A DNA stretch of 64,000 bases from Strongyloides papillosus (lineage: Eukaryota; Nematoda; Chromadorea; Rhabditida; Strongyloididae), in assembly GCA_005656395.1 (NCBI GenBank), contig SRSI01000079.1, positions 310,001 to 374,000 on the forward strand, in the 5' to 3' direction. Below are positions 46,063 to 60,100 of the stretch, piece by piece; the stretch's first letter is position 1; every line of letters begins with the position of its first letter. The notes beneath the pieces are model-generated. The model saw only the letters and a list, made by a program, of their open reading frames with translations. It was not told where the DNA came from and made no database searches. A program made the position numbers and the translations under genes.

Positions 46063-48454
46063 ATGGAAAAATTGTACTGTAATTTCTTCTTTGTACTTAT
46101 TTTTATTACTACATGCCATTATTTTATTTTGAATTGTGATGGGAAGAAGAATTTTCCTAGGTATGCAGATCAGCTTTATGAAGATCTTATGTATATGTAT
46201 AATAAGCAAGTGAGGCCTGTGAAGAATGCTTCTAAGGCGTTAATCGTTAATTTTGGAGCATCATTAATTAGAATTATTGATGTTGTAAGTTTTTATCAAA
46301 AACAAATTTTAAAAAATAATTCAAAAATTATTTTACCATGATTTTCTGAAGTAGTATGGTATTTCTTGATTATTTTGTTATGGTTCATAGATGGAACCTG
46401 ATTTAACATTAAGTATTGGTATTGAAATTAGACTTGTGAGTGTTGATATGGTACTTAACACTATTGAGGCAATAGTAATAATATATATTATGATTATAAT
46501 TAGATAGTACACTTGGTTTATTCATCTTAGAGAATAACAAGTATCTTATTAAATCTTATCTTTTGTATTATTTTTTTGTCACAAAAACAATTTATGGGAT
46601 ATTTGTACTTTTTAGTTAATATAAATGATACATAACTTTGTAATAGGCAATTGTTAAAAAGTAAGAAAAAATGCTTAAAGATATATTTATGTCAATTGAG
46701 ATTGAGTATGTCTTGTTTTAAAAATAGGATAATATAATTACAAAAATAACAAATAAAATATAAATAAAAAAATTAATTGAAATAATTTGTTCTTGGATAA
46801 TTATTTATTCAAATTTTTTAGGATGAAGTTAATCAAGTATTAACGACAAATTTGTGGTTAGAGATGCAATGGTTTGTTATAATTTATGTAAATTAATAAT
46901 AAAATTATAGGTATGATTACAAATTATCGTGGGATCCAAAGAAATACAGAAATTTATCGAAAATCCACATTCCATCAGATCAACTTTGGATTCCAGATAT
47001 CTTGTTATACAATAATGCTGATGGTGAACCGCACATTTCAATAAACAGTGACGCAATTGTTTATCATACAGGATTAGTTGTGTGGAAACCCCCATCAATT
47101 TACAAGAGCTTCTGTTTTATAGGTAAAAATGCAATAAAAAAAGTTAATATTATTTTAAGACATTGAATTCTTCCCATATGATTTACAAGTATGTCAAATG
47201 AAATTTGGTGGTAAGTGTTTAGTTTATCATTAAATTTATAAAGATTCAGGATGGACATACAGTGGATTGTTAATCAATGTACGACCCATCGTCCCGAAAC
47301 CTGGTGATAAAATCGAAATTCGAACTGATCCCTATGGTAACAATTACCAATATTTAAAACAAGGTATGGATTTAAGTTCTTATGTTCGAAGTTTAGAGTG
47401 GGATTTGATGGAATTAGAAGCAGCGAGGCATGAACAAATTTACAGTGGATGTTGCGGACAAGATATGTATATTGATATCACATATAATATTCGACTGAGA
47501 AGGAAGACTTTGTTTTACACTGTTAACTTAGTTATACCATGCATGTTAATTGGTAAGTATCTTTTTTATTAATATTAAACTATTTTTAGCCATATTAACA
47601 ACTTTCGTTTTTTATATTCCTCCAAATGAACACAAAATGTCCTACTCAATTTTGGTTCTTGTAGCATTGACTGTCTTTTACCTCGTCCTCATTGAATTAA
47701 TCCCTCCAACATCAACAGTAATCCCATTAATTGGAAAATACTTGTTATTCACAATGTTCCTTGTAGCAACATCAATCTTTTTATCTGTAGCATCAATTAA
47801 TCTATACCGCCGGGATGGTACAACTCATGCCATGCCAAAATGGATGCGTAAATTATTTATTCAAATTCTTCCAAAATATCTTTGTATCAAGAAACCGGAT
47901 GGTTTTGATGATGACAGTAGTTTAGATAGTGATATTGATAGCAATACAACTGATGGTCCAAATGCATATCCAATTTCAAGACGTGCTTCTCCCTATTTCT
48001 TAGCTTTTACAAATACTCCACGTACTGGAAGTGTTGCTTTAGAAGGTTCAGAGTTAGGTGATGGAGGGATGAGGCTAAGTCAACTAGCTCAATTGCGTGG
48101 AATGCATAGTGATTTAATTAGGAGAATGATAAGTAATTTGGCATTTATTAGCGATCATTTTAAAGCAAAAGCCAAACAAAGTAAAGTAAGTGTTTTAAGT
48201 TTTTTATTTATAAATACTTCTAGATTTCGGAGGAATGGTCATATGTTGCAATTGCAATTGATCGCCTACTTTTAATTTTTTACTCAATTATAAATATTAC
48301 CGGAAGTATAGTTATTTTTACACAAGCACCAGCTTTATATGACACCACACAACCATTGGATATTCAGCCTCCAACACAACCATTAAGTGGTGACACCTTC
48401 GGTGAGGGACGAAATGCTACATCAATCCTACTAGACTTAATGAATCTTGATTAA
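46063..48454 (+). CDS. Nicotinic acetylcholine receptor alpha-type subunit, tandem copy B (UNC-38-like)
   Basis: Seven exons: 46063-46284, 46822-46871, 46911-47122, 47160-47210, 47250-47552, 47590-48185 and 48224-48454; 554 residues, the same as copy A. The ligand-binding domain, Cys-loop, loop C (YSGCCGQD) and M1-M4 are all present, with no frame breaks. Differences from copy A cluster in the signal peptide, M2 and the cytoplasmic M3-M4 loop. M2 reads [22 protein letters not shown], so pore position 6' is Leu, where copy A has Ser. Intron 1 holds a deleted collagen remnant. Because both frames are open while introns have drifted, both copies are probably functional. Its 3' end converges on the LAPTM-like gene, 80 bp between stops. 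Confidence 0.9.
46333..46525 (-). pseudogene. Remnant of the nested collagen gene in receptor copy B
   Basis: Bases 46333 to about 46390 match the last codons and stop of the intact collagen (41644 to about 41715). Directly joined to this, about 46391-46525 match its first 44 or so codons including the ATG (about 42604-42732). The roughly 890 bp between, which encode both Cys blocks and all Gly-X-Y repeats, are gone, with about two bases of microhomology at the join. The reading frame is also broken after about 15 codons. This is a dead copy carried along in the receptor duplication. Confidence 0.85.
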
Positions 48455-48534
48455 AAATGTTTATTGAATTTAAAAAAAATAAAATTGAGTATGATATTAG
48501 TGCATTATAAAATATAATATATATTATGAAGAAT

Positions 48535-49229
48535 TTATATTGAGTTTATATTTTTTTTTACTCTGATAGGCTTTCTTGCAAGAAGAATGTCTCCTATGAA
48601 TTTGTAGGTCCTAAATACGATGAAAAATGCCCAAATTGTAATGAATAAAAATGATAGTGCTATTGTTATTAGAATTGCTAGATTTGATAAAAGATCTAAA
48701 ATTTCTAGTGTGAAATGACTTTTTTAGAAAACTTACTTTCATGTTGTTCTTTCTTTATTTCTTCATTACCGTGATTGGGATATAAAAAGTTCTTTACATC
48801 CTCATTATCCCTATTAATAATGAATATCAAACACAAGACCGTAAATACAGCCAATACAATAATAGAGAGAACACAAAATATTAAATATGGTAAAAATAAT
48901 TGTCGCTTCTCTTTTTTAACTCCATAAATTAGTAATAAAGAAGCGACTACTGCAATAGCGGCGAGAACTGTGATAGAAATGCATAAGATTGACTGTACTT
49001 CAAAAACCCATGCTAAGACAGCAGTGGTAATATATGCTAAGATAGTTAGGTATGCAAAAATATACGTTCCAACTTTAATGTGAACCTTTTGACATAAACA
49101 TTTATATTTTGGATCATTATAACAAAATGGATTGATTTCAACAATCTTTGTTGATGATGTAGTGGAGTTTGTGTAAGCTGGAGATGTCATGGATGTTTCA
49201 AGATCTGTAATAGGAACACAAATAAGCAT
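48535..49229 (-). CDS. Four-pass membrane protein, LAPTM-like nematode family (217 aa)
   Basis: Exon 1 is 48737-49229 and exon 2 is 48535-48695, with a 41-bp intron in matching phase. Exon 2 adds a fourth membrane segment (LLSNLAILITIALSFLFITIWAFF) and a basic tail (RKPIRVKKN); exon 1 alone would give only three. The N-terminal half has a Cys motif (FCYNDPKYKCLCQKVHIKVGTYIFAYL), like the CxCxxVHxxxGT pattern of LAPTM4/5-like and related nematode four-pass proteins. Those sit in lysosomal or endosomal membranes. The outermost ATG is at 49229. A TATTACAG lies just downstream and a second in-frame ATG at 49190, so a trans-spliced mRNA could start 13 residues later. Confidence 0.75.
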
Positions 49230-52200
49230 AATTATAGTATCTTATTTTATTGCTTAGGGCGTTGTTAGTATATAATAGAAAGTAGAAAAGGAATTTAATA
49301 ATTAATTATTGTCAATATATAAAAAGAATGTTTCTTACTAGTCATTCTTTGTTTTTTTTATTGCATAAACAAGTATAAATTATAAAATGAAAATAATTTT
49401 ATTCTCACATGTCATAATGTTCTAACTTTTGGTGTTTTCGGTTGTTTAGGATCAAAAACATAGTTTAAATTAATTCAATTAGTGTCTTATCAGTCAAAGA
49501 CATGCATGCAATAATTAAAGCGATTCAAAAATTAATATACCCTATAAAATACTTGGAAATTACACAATTACTTATATTATCATTAGATTAAATTTAACAT
49601 ATAAAAATTATAACATATTAATATACTTTTAAATTGTTATCTAAAAAAAATAAAATTTTTGGATGAATATTTGTATTTTTTGTGTTAAACATAAAAACAA
49701 TAAATGTGTAAAAATATTTGTTTTATCAGTTATTTATACAAAAAAGATGCATTTGAATTCATTAACAACAGATGAAAAATATCAAAATATTGGAGAGCGA
49801 AAAAAAATAAAATAGATTTAGTAAATCGCTTTCAATTATCTGTGATTTAACACTGATTAAAAATAGTTTTGTTAGAAGAAATACTTATACAACATTATTA
49901 TAAAACAAAAATATAATATTTTGTGCTAGATCTATAAATAATATTATGTCGTTGATATCAATTTCATAAGAAATCTCTTGAATACCTTAAATTACTCGTG
50001 GTTACAAATATTTATTTAATTTACTTTAAATAACTAAGTAAGAATAAATAACTTGTTCAAAAGATTTTTAATAATGTTAAAATTTTATTATCCATAATAA
50101 ATAAGCAACTAAATTTACGCTTGTATAGTTGTAAGATTCAATATAATTCAGTTTTTGAGCGTTACACTTATTTATATACAAATTTAAAAAATATTACTAA
50201 GAAAATGTTTTGATTAAGTAATGTAAATAAAGCTTATGAAATTAAAAAATATGTATAGTTGTTTTGAAAATGAATAAATTTATCATGACAAGATTTTTGT
50301 TATCAAAATTAGTATACATTATACAATATATGAAGTGTTAAAGAAATATAATTTTTAAACAATAATATGTGTATGAATCATAAACTTTCATATACATTGG
50401 AATATTCTCTGTAACATCTAATATATTAAATAAAATTCATTTTTTAAATTTGAATTTTTTTTTATAAAATATGAATAATCAAAAATACATATTATTCTGA
50501 TATTTTACATAAAAAGAACGATCAATCTAAATCACAATAAAATGCAAAAAAATGTTTCAGAGGTACTCATCAAAAAAGCTCTTTTACATGTGAAAACGTT
50601 TGAGATATATAAATTATTTAAACACATTTGGATAAATTTATTTTATCAAATTAATAATCTGTGATCAAATTTACATTATATCAGTAGGAATCATCAATAT
50701 TAATGCATGTTTGAAAAAAATTAACCGCCTTGTAATATATCTAATATACATGATCTATAAAAGAACTCAAAGAACTAAAATAAAAATGTCCTTTTAAAAT
50801 TTAATATATGATAACTTGTTGAGTTAAAGGAAAGATAAAATGACATTGAAATTATACGATTAATAACAAAATCTAAAAATGCTTATTTGTTGCATTCTCA
50901 GAAGGTTAAATCAAAATTTATATGTGTTAAATAAATATACTTTGTTTGGGAGTAATATTGTTTTAAGTTAACTTCGACCTTTGATGTGTTTTTTTCATTA
51001 AAGTATATTATTAAATAAAAGATCATTAGTAAAAAATGCGGAAATAATAACTTACACAAATTCATTATCTAGTTGAATAATAAATAATTTAAAATATTTC
51101 ATTTATTCCAAAAGTGAAAGTTAATTTATTAAGACACAAACTATTTCAATATTTATCTGATAGGAAATATTTTAAAAAATAACAAGTTTGAAAGTTTTCC
51201 TATTCAAACGTCAGTAAAAAAAATAGAAATTTCATGAATTAGGGACATCAAGATGACTTTCAAACGGAAATAAAAAAATATATGGACATTCATATTAAAT
51301 AGTTTATCGTTAAACATATTCAATACTAGTACAAAAAGTTTTAATTTATAATTGAATGATAATAATTTAAAATTTGGTTATTGAAAAACTTGTCACAAGA
51401 TGTCATACTACTTTTGTTACTTTAAAGTATGTTAACAATATACATATCAAACTTTAATAACAAAAAAATAGTTTTTGTTACACACAACATCCCGGTCAAA
51501 CATATATTTTTAAATTTTTTAAATCATGAAGAATTTTTATTATTAAAAATAATACAATGAACATTATGAATGGGAGTTTATAAATTTTGAACAAATTAAA
51601 AATTTATATTTTAAAAGTGAATATGATGTATAAAATGTGACTGATAAATAACAAATGAGGTAAATGTTAAATGTTTCATGAACATTCTCGTTAGCAGTTA
51701 TGTTGACTCTAAACTAGATACTCTACCTTCAATTATATTTTTTAAATTTTTATAAAAACATTAATTGCGATCAATTTAATTGTCATCACTTTCCCTAACT
51801 TAAAAATAATTGCTTTATTGTTAATCACCTTTAAAGTATTTAGGAATTAAATTATGTATTGTTTCATCTTATAGATAAGATCAAGCTTAAAAATATTATA
51901 ATACAATAACAATCTATTTATAAAATATTATAATATTGTTTATAAAGTTTATATAGATAGATGTTAATATTTGAAACAAAATTATCATTTTATCTTGATA
52001 TAAAAATTTCAACTTTTAAAAAATAAAAATGTATCACTTTTGAGCAATTATTTTGAATAATCATCTAGTTATACTCTCACAAACCATAAATTAAATTGTA
52101 ACAAAAATATGCTTTTATTTTTAATTGAATTTTTACTGATTCTATTGTCGTCTTAAAATATAATAAATGTTAAAAAAAAGAAATTTGGTAAACAAAAGTT

Positions 52201-52519
52201 TCTATTATTTGACAAAATTTATTACTCCATATTATAAAACAAACCTTTGTTATTAAAAAAACATAAATAATAGTGACATCTATTTAAATTTATAATTTTT
52301 AACTTTCGTCAAATCTACGATATTTTATTTACACAGTTAATTTATTATTATTTATTAAAACAAATATACACAATAAAATCGAATATCAAGGCACTTTAGT
52401 GTTTATAGAACTTCTCTAACTATTTCTCTTAAAATTCATCTTAAAAATACTTCTACAACATAATATTGAAAAGAAAAAACAAAATTAACATCTAAAATAC
52501 TAGATTACTAGTAAAAAAT
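49230..52519. other. AT-rich intergenic region, no gene seen
   Basis: 3.3 kb without open frames of coding character, RNA genes or recognisable repeats. Confidence 0.55.
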
Positions 52520-54132
52520 TTAGGTAAAACCGGATGCATTGTGTAGCAGTGGATGTTCATCATCCTCTTCTACTATATCAGGAATAGGATCTATTTTGAC
52601 ATCATCTGCGTGTTCTGTACACTCAAACCGACTATAATCAACTTCATAAGTACATTTTTCTTCATTATATACAACCAAACTTTGGAAACTATAAAGAAAT
52701 TAATAATTATATACACTTTTAATAAATAACTAACCGTTGTCCCCAATTTATTTCATCTGGCAAGAATGATGTTCGAGCTTGAAATGTCATTCCTGTAGCC
52801 TCTACGATACCTTCGACTGTCATAATTAACTCAAACTCTTGATCTTTCATGGTCTCTTGAGTCATCCCATACAAAGGACTTTCTTCATCAATTACGTGAC
52901 GAACGATAATTGGCCACAACAACAAAACCCTATCCCATCCCGAATCATAACCAACATTCATATCTTTAACACCCACAAGTTCTTTCTCACCGTTCTAAAA
53001 TACTTAATATAATTAAAAAGTAAAAATCACCTTATTAATCCTAGTACAAGCCATATACAATCTAACATGACTTTCAGCAAGGTAAAGCCTATGTTGAATA
53101 TCAGCTAATCTTATCATTAATGCAGGCCTGTGATCATGATCATGAACAGGACCTATAACGGCAAACTGTGAAAAACGCATTTCTTGTTTCCTTTTTTTAG
53201 GTCTTAACACTTTTGCTACAACAATACCTGCAAGCATTGTTTGCAAAAAAACACCAACCACCAATTGGATACATAAAACAAGGTGAGCGACTGGACAATT
53301 CTCTGTCATGTATCGAAAACCATATCCTATTGTATGTTGACTTTCTAGACTAAACAAAAATGCACCGGAAAAGCTTTGTATATTTGCTATACATGTTTTT
53401 CTTTCGTTTGGTTCCTGGATATTAAAAAATTAAAAAAACAAATAAGTAAAAACATACCATTAAATCACCATTTAAGTATACAATTAAATAATAAACACTA
53501 CCAAAAAATACCCAACTAAATAAAAAACCACCAGCAAAAACAGTCAATATAGTCCTCCAAGAATATTCAATGATAAGATGAAACCAATTTCTTAAAAGTA
53601 AAAGATATCTGTAATTAACAACTTTTAATCATTATTATAAAATTTACTTTAAAACAATTTCCTTAGAATTAGGAAGATGTACAGGTTGTATTAAACATTC
53701 TCCATTCTTTGAAACTAATCTCGGAGCTTTACGATGTTTATTTTTTTTAGTAAATATAAAATTTGCTTTTGAATTTTCCATAAAATTACTTGTATTATGA
53801 TTTTTTGTTAGATTACTTATGTTTAAGGTTTTATCGGCATTGTCATCGTTAATGTTATCATTACAGTTAGGATTTCCGTTAACTAGAAGTGGTAAAGACA
53901 TGCCATTATTATTATCATTATTAATATTGCTATTGTTATTATTATTATTATTATTTGTGGATGGAGGTATATTACTGTGTAACTTTAATGGAGGCACAAT
54001 GATAACATTTTTACCAGATTTTATGGTTCCATCTTCATCATCCTCATCAATTGAGATGGAAGCTTCAATCATCGGATCGATTGGAATTTTTTCAGATACC
54101 AATGATGATCCTAATGGCTCTTTTTCCCACAT
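52520..54132 (-). CDS. irk: Inward-rectifier potassium channel (Kir / IRK)
   Basis: Five exons: 53648-54132, 53458-53608, 53031-53414, 52735-52994 and 52520-52688; phases agree and the product is 482 residues. The long N-terminus contains an Asn run from an (AAT)n tract (about 53900-53960). Then come the slide helix and M1 (RNWFHLIIEYSWRTILTVFAGG), the paired extracellular cysteines (RKTCIAN and TENCP), the filter TIGYGFR, M2, and the PIP2-binding PKKR. The cytoplasmic Kir domain follows (NVGYDSGWDRVLLLWPI, EESPLYGM, VEGIVEATGMTFQARTSFLPDEI, YEVDYSRFE). The position of the rectification-controlling Asp of Kir2.1 is Gln here (VFLQTMLAG), which predicts weak rectification. Nematodes have three irk genes; I cannot say which this is. 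Confidence 0.93.
53900..53960. repeat. Trinucleotide (ATT/AAT)n tract coding for poly-Asn
   Basis: A run of ATT-type triplets on the plus strand, interrupted by a few variants, lies inside Kir exon 1 and is read as Asn on the minus strand. It is likely to vary in length between isolates. Confidence 0.8.
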
Positions 54133-57100
54133 TCTAGTTCAAAAGAATGTCTTCTTTTTCTTATAAATGAGTCAAAGTAATTGTAGTCAGTTTGATTGAT
54201 AATATTGAGGTTGACAAAATAAGTAATATAAACAAGAATGATAGTGTATGTTTTTGGAGATGTAAGACAGTAAAAAGAACTAATAAACTAACTATGGATG
54301 TTTCTTTAATTACTTCAAATAAATAAATATTTAGAAAGGTGAATATAATGTTCTCTTATATAATTTCCGGTTGATTCTTTATTTTACATCAAATAACTCT
54401 TACCTGCAAAGCTATAATATACATATAATGCATTTAAAAAAAAATAAAACAACCTCAATTTTAAAGTTTTTTTTATGGAAGGAAATGTTTTTCTATTAAA
54501 AAAAAATGTTATTTTATAGAATACTGTTAAAAAGCAATTTGATTAGTAATGCTTTGAAATGCTTCTTCAGCTCTAAAATATATATATTTATATTAAAAAG
54601 CTAGCAACAATCTTTACGAAATATGTATAGGAGAAAGAAAATTATTATATAGTGATGATGTTTTATGTATGAAGTGAAAAATAAAAGTTTATGATAACGT
54701 AAAGTTTAGGTGAAGTATAAACTAATTCTTTGAAACAAATGAGACATTTGAATAAATTTTAAAAAAAGAATTTAATTTGATTTCTTTATTTTAAAAAATG
54801 CTGAAATTATTTTTTTATAAATGGCAAATGAGCTAAAAACTTAATTACTGTGAAAATACACATTCCATTAAATACTATTAAAAATGTAAAATTATTCTTT
54901 TCAAAAAAATTGAAAAATTATTGTTAACACATTTATTTTCTCTTAGACAATAAAACAATAACAAAAATCAAAAATAAATGATAAGTATTTCTTAATAAAT
55001 TTAAAAATTCTCTATAAATTTAGTTACTCCCGACTACTGGACATCAAAAGTTATCAACATTAAAGATAATAAATAAAAAATAAAAATGTATAGACGATGA
55101 GTAATATATTAAAAATAAAATTAATATACTAGGATAATAAAAATTTTGATTGTAATTATAAGACAATTGACTGCTTTTTCATAAAATTAAATAGCATTAT
55201 TTAAAAAAATATAATAATGAAGATAAAAACCAATTGCGAAAAGGAAAATTATGCGGTTAAGGAAAATAAAAAATACAGATGTGCTTAATTTTGTGAAAAT
55301 AATTAATATTATTTAGAAAAAAAATCCAAGTTTATGGGTAAATTTATTGCTGTATGAAGCTTATTCTCTATTATAAAGGAATTTAAAATAAAATTTATGT
55401 ACATAAACATTTATAATAAGTAATTAGAGAGTATAAATTACTATATAATCACATAATTTTTAATTATAATAAAAATTTTTTTTAGTATCAATTTTGTTTG
55501 ATGTATCAAATTGTGCTTTGAAAAAAAATTGTTTCCTAGACAACCGCCATTAATCAGATAAATGACACTTTATTATGATTTTTAATTTATTTAAAAAGGT
55601 ATTTAATCAAAACAGTATTTAGAAATGTTCTTATTAAAAAAACGTTTTCCTTTTTTAAAAGACAAAGCTAATCATCAACATTTTTATTTAATTTACTATA
55701 AATTAAACTAATTATTAGAAAATGTGGAAGTAGGAAATTACGCAGAAAGTTGAATTGTAAAAAAAGCATCAAAAATTGTGAATCATAAAACAAAGATATA
55801 CTTATAATAGTCTCAAAATTCAGACAAATTAACGAAACATGATATATGAGTCAAAAAAAAGTACTTGCCAAAATCTAAAGAAAGGTAAAACATACAATAT
55901 TTATTCTATTGTTATTTTAACACACTACACTCACATTTTAATAAATTTTCTTACTTTATGCTAACACTTATCTTAAAATATTAGTGTTTACATTTTTAAG
56001 AATTATAATTTATATGTGTAGGTTTAAGATGAATAATAAGAAGTCAAGTATAGAAAATAATCTATATATTTCTCCATATTGTATTCAAAAATTCAATATA
56101 TATTAATTAAAAACATTCAAAAGATTTTTTTTACTTTAAATATATACTAATAATAATAGTTTATAGAAAATTCTTTTGAAGCAAATTTCCAGAAATGAGA
56201 ATAAATTTGTCACACTACAATTATTTCAATTTTTAAAAAATAAATAGTATAATTATTTATGCCTATAAAAAAATTGGATAAAAAATACGTAGAATTGTGT
56301 ACTTAGAAAATGTTTATAAATTATAGATAGATTTTTTTAATGACAAAGTGTTGTTGTAAAGGAAATATAGAAAAAATAAGGTTTTGAGAAATAGCTTAAC
56401 AGAACAGCTAAATACTAGTAATATAGAAGTATAAATTTAATATTTTCTATAAAAAAATGATCAAAAAAATTGTTTGTATAATTTTTTTTTTCATTACTCT
56501 TCTATTTTAATGTTTTTTTGATAATTTATAGCTAAAATGTGAATTTTAAAATAATATGACAAAAATTACCAGACAAACGTCTGTCATTTATATGATGGTT
56601 AATAAAGTAGTTAGAAAATTTAATTAGAATTTAATAATGAAACATATCTTTTTATATGCGGTCTTTCTAGTTAATTATTTCTCTTATCTTCAAATCATAA
56701 TAAAATTATGCCGTCATAAGAATTTCAAATTCAAAAAAAAGTTGTTCTAATGATGTAAAAAATTAAATAGTGAATTAAAAGCACAATTTATAGCATCAGA
56801 ATACATAATTGCGAAAAACTTAAATCCGTGATAAGTTTTAAAATAAGCGAATTAAATAAAGATTGTGAAAGAAAGTAATGTATGATCTTGGATTTAAAGT
56901 ATAAATGGCATCATATAATAATAAAAAACTATTCACTTTAAATTGAACTTTTGAAATGGTGGTGATGTAACAAGCTATAAAAAGAGCGTTTTCCTCTCAA
57001 TTGTATTATAAAAATAATTTATATTAAAAATTAAATTTTATATTTACATTAATATTAGACAAAAAAAAGAAATTAAATTTATAAAAAAAATTAGTCTTGT

Positions 57101-60100
57101 TATTTTAAAATTTCTTCGCTAACATAGTTGAGAATAATATTATCAATAGAGATGACATGTAGACTAAATCAACTATCTCACATACTTTAAAATATTTAAA
57201 AAACTACAAATTTTTAAAAAAGGAAATAATAACAAATTACATGATAAAAAATTATCTCAAATAGATTAATCACACAAACACCAAAATATATCTTAACCAC
57301 GTTTTTTTCCTTTCATAATAGGTCTTTCTAATACTTTATTCATTATACATTATAGTAGTGACAACTTCCAATAACATATATTTAAAATGGTTTTTAAATA
57401 TCACATTGCAATATGATAATCACAATAATTACTATGTATACATTTTTACTAAAATAAACATTGCAAAAATATGCTTTGATAATTTTAAATAAAAAGCATG
57501 TATAATGATCTAATGTATAAATCTTAAAAATAATAAATAGTGTATAAAAATTTTATGAATGAGTTTTTGAGTATTAAAATTTAGTAAACAAGTGTCATTG
57601 CACTTACAAACTCTTTCATATGTCGTCTTTAAATACATTTTTAGCTAGAAAATAGATAATTTAATTTATTTTTGCCATTTAGAGTGTTGCACAAACTTTT
57701 AAATGAAAATTATACATAAAGGAATGTATTATATTATTATCATTCACTATCCTAAACTAACTTCTTATTCTTTGTAATTGAAATTAAGTAAAAAAAGTAT
57801 TTCAATTGGAGTATTTTACATATTTGTATTAAGAAAATATTTGAAATTTTTTGCTGATTTATTGGTATCAAGGGTTCATTAATTATGCGTTATAGATACT
57901 TTTAGGAATACAAACTATATTCAACATTTATGGGGGAAGTTATAAAAATTGATTGAGTTATAAAGATAAAAAAATATAACTTCATTGTAATTAATCATAT
58001 TTGTTATTCAGCTATTAAAGCATTCAGTAAAGCAAGTGCATTTATATTAGAAATATTCAAGTTAATCTAAAAAAATTTTTAAAATAATTCGAATTTGAGA
58101 CTTCAAGTTAAAATTAACAATAGATGTGTTTAGTTTTATAATAAGTTATGTGTCTGATATATTTTTTAAATACATTTCACAGACAGCTAATATGAATAAA
58201 ATGGAGAAGTTTAGCGTGTTTTAGTAAAACAAAAAGTTGCTATTCCAGTGATTTCGTATGATATCTAACCGTTAATTAGATTATTAATTAAACAGCAACA
58301 AATATATAATACTAAATTATACGTATCACTTGAAGGTGCTTTTCTTTGAAATGCTACATTCTTGTCTTTTATCACAATAAAATAGATAACCAAAAATTGA
58401 AGTTTAAAAAACTAAACTACAATAAGATTTTTTAAATTTACTAAAAATTTAAACTGTTTCACATAGCAGAATTAGTCAAAGAACAAATTAAATTTTTTCT
58501 CTTTAGATGGAAATTATATTAATTTAATACAAATCTTATTTAATAAAATTTAGTAATTTAAAAATGTTTGGAACGATGAGAAATTATAAATAATATTCAG
58601 TAACAAAAAATTGTACCATTAATAGTATAAATTTGATATATTCCGTGTGTATAAAAAATACAAGAATTAAGTGGTAGATGGCGTTAAAAACAATCGAAAT
58701 TAAGTAAATAGAATGAACTGAACTTATTTTTAGTACAAGTGTTATATTTGGTAATGGAATATCGGAAATCTGAAGTTAGTATATTACTTATTCTTTCAGT
58801 GTTTTAAATTCTCTGTGTAGCACTTTAAATAAAATTTTAGTATTGAATAACAAATCCTAAAATTTTGCAAATTATTTATTAGATAAAAAAGTTTTTGAAA
58901 AGGTTTTATTTTCTTGTGTGATAAAAATGTATCATATCATGTTTTGGTTTAACATTGCTAAATGTATTATCGTACTCCAAATATTTTATGACATCTAAAC
59001 ATTTTTCTTGTTTATTTTTCAGTGGATTTTTATCTTAAAAGTTATCCTTCCACTAATGTAATCATAATATCATCAAAAATCTACAAACATCTAAAATTAA
59101 CAAGATTTTTTTTACCATGACAGAAGGAGGAAATAAGAAAAAGTTTAAAATTTAAATTTATAAAATTAATCCTACAAACATTTTCTTATAAAATCTATAA
59201 TCCTATATTTTATGATGTAAATTTTCCTTTTATTTGATTCCAATATTCTATTATAAAAGTTTCTTTTTAATTTAATTAATTTTCAAAATTGCATCTAACA
59301 TGTTTTCAATTTTCTCAATGTTTTAGGAGAATAAATAAATTTATTTATTGTTCATTTTATATGTGGGCTAATATTATTATCTGTCAAAAGCACTTAATAA
59401 AAAAAATTTATTAAAATATAAATTTATATTTTTAAAAACATTCTTATATGGATTATTAGGAAAATGGCAAAATTTTAATGCCTCTTTAAAAATAATTTTT
59501 TTAAAGACATTACATTTAAAAACAAATTATTATAATGATAAATATTTCACAACAATATTTGAAGTGATTTTAAAACATTTTGTTTATTTTATGATGTTAA
59601 TATTTATTGCACCACGCAGATTAGGTTATGGCATCACTGTATGATTACATTACTAATAAGTATAGCTGTTTTTCTATTTAAAAAAGAGGGTCATCAAAAT
59701 AAATTATGGAATTTTAATATCTTAAACAAAAAATGGCTTAAAGAGAAGTCAAGATCTATCAACTCAAATAAGTATTTCTTATAATAAAAAAAGTAAATTA
59801 TTGGTCTTAAAATAAAAAGATATAGCGTATTTTTTGTTGACAAATAATCTTCAACAAATACTTTACACCGACAGGCAAATTTTTTTATGTGTCATAACAG
59901 TGTAATTTTAAATAACAAACTTGTTCATATTTAAAAAATAAATTGTATTGTTGAATAATTGTATTAAAATGATTCATTAACTGTCTGATTTTTATTTAAT
60001 TTGGAGACAAAAAATATTTATGATTGGAAAGTCAAGGAGTCTAATTTTTTTACACATTTGTTGTAACTTTTTTATTAGGGGTGGTATCATTTGAAGAGAG

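Larger units (their letters stand above)
40975..48524. repeat. Segmental tandem duplication of receptor gene, promoter and nested collagen
   Basis: Unit A spans about 40975-44752 and unit B about 45672-48524. Exon lengths are identical in both units (222, 50, 212, 51, 303, 596 and 231 nt), and exons are far more alike than introns. The main size difference is in intron 1 (1,440 bp in A, 537 bp in B) and comes from loss of most of the nested collagen in B. Boundaries are by eye. Confidence 0.85.
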
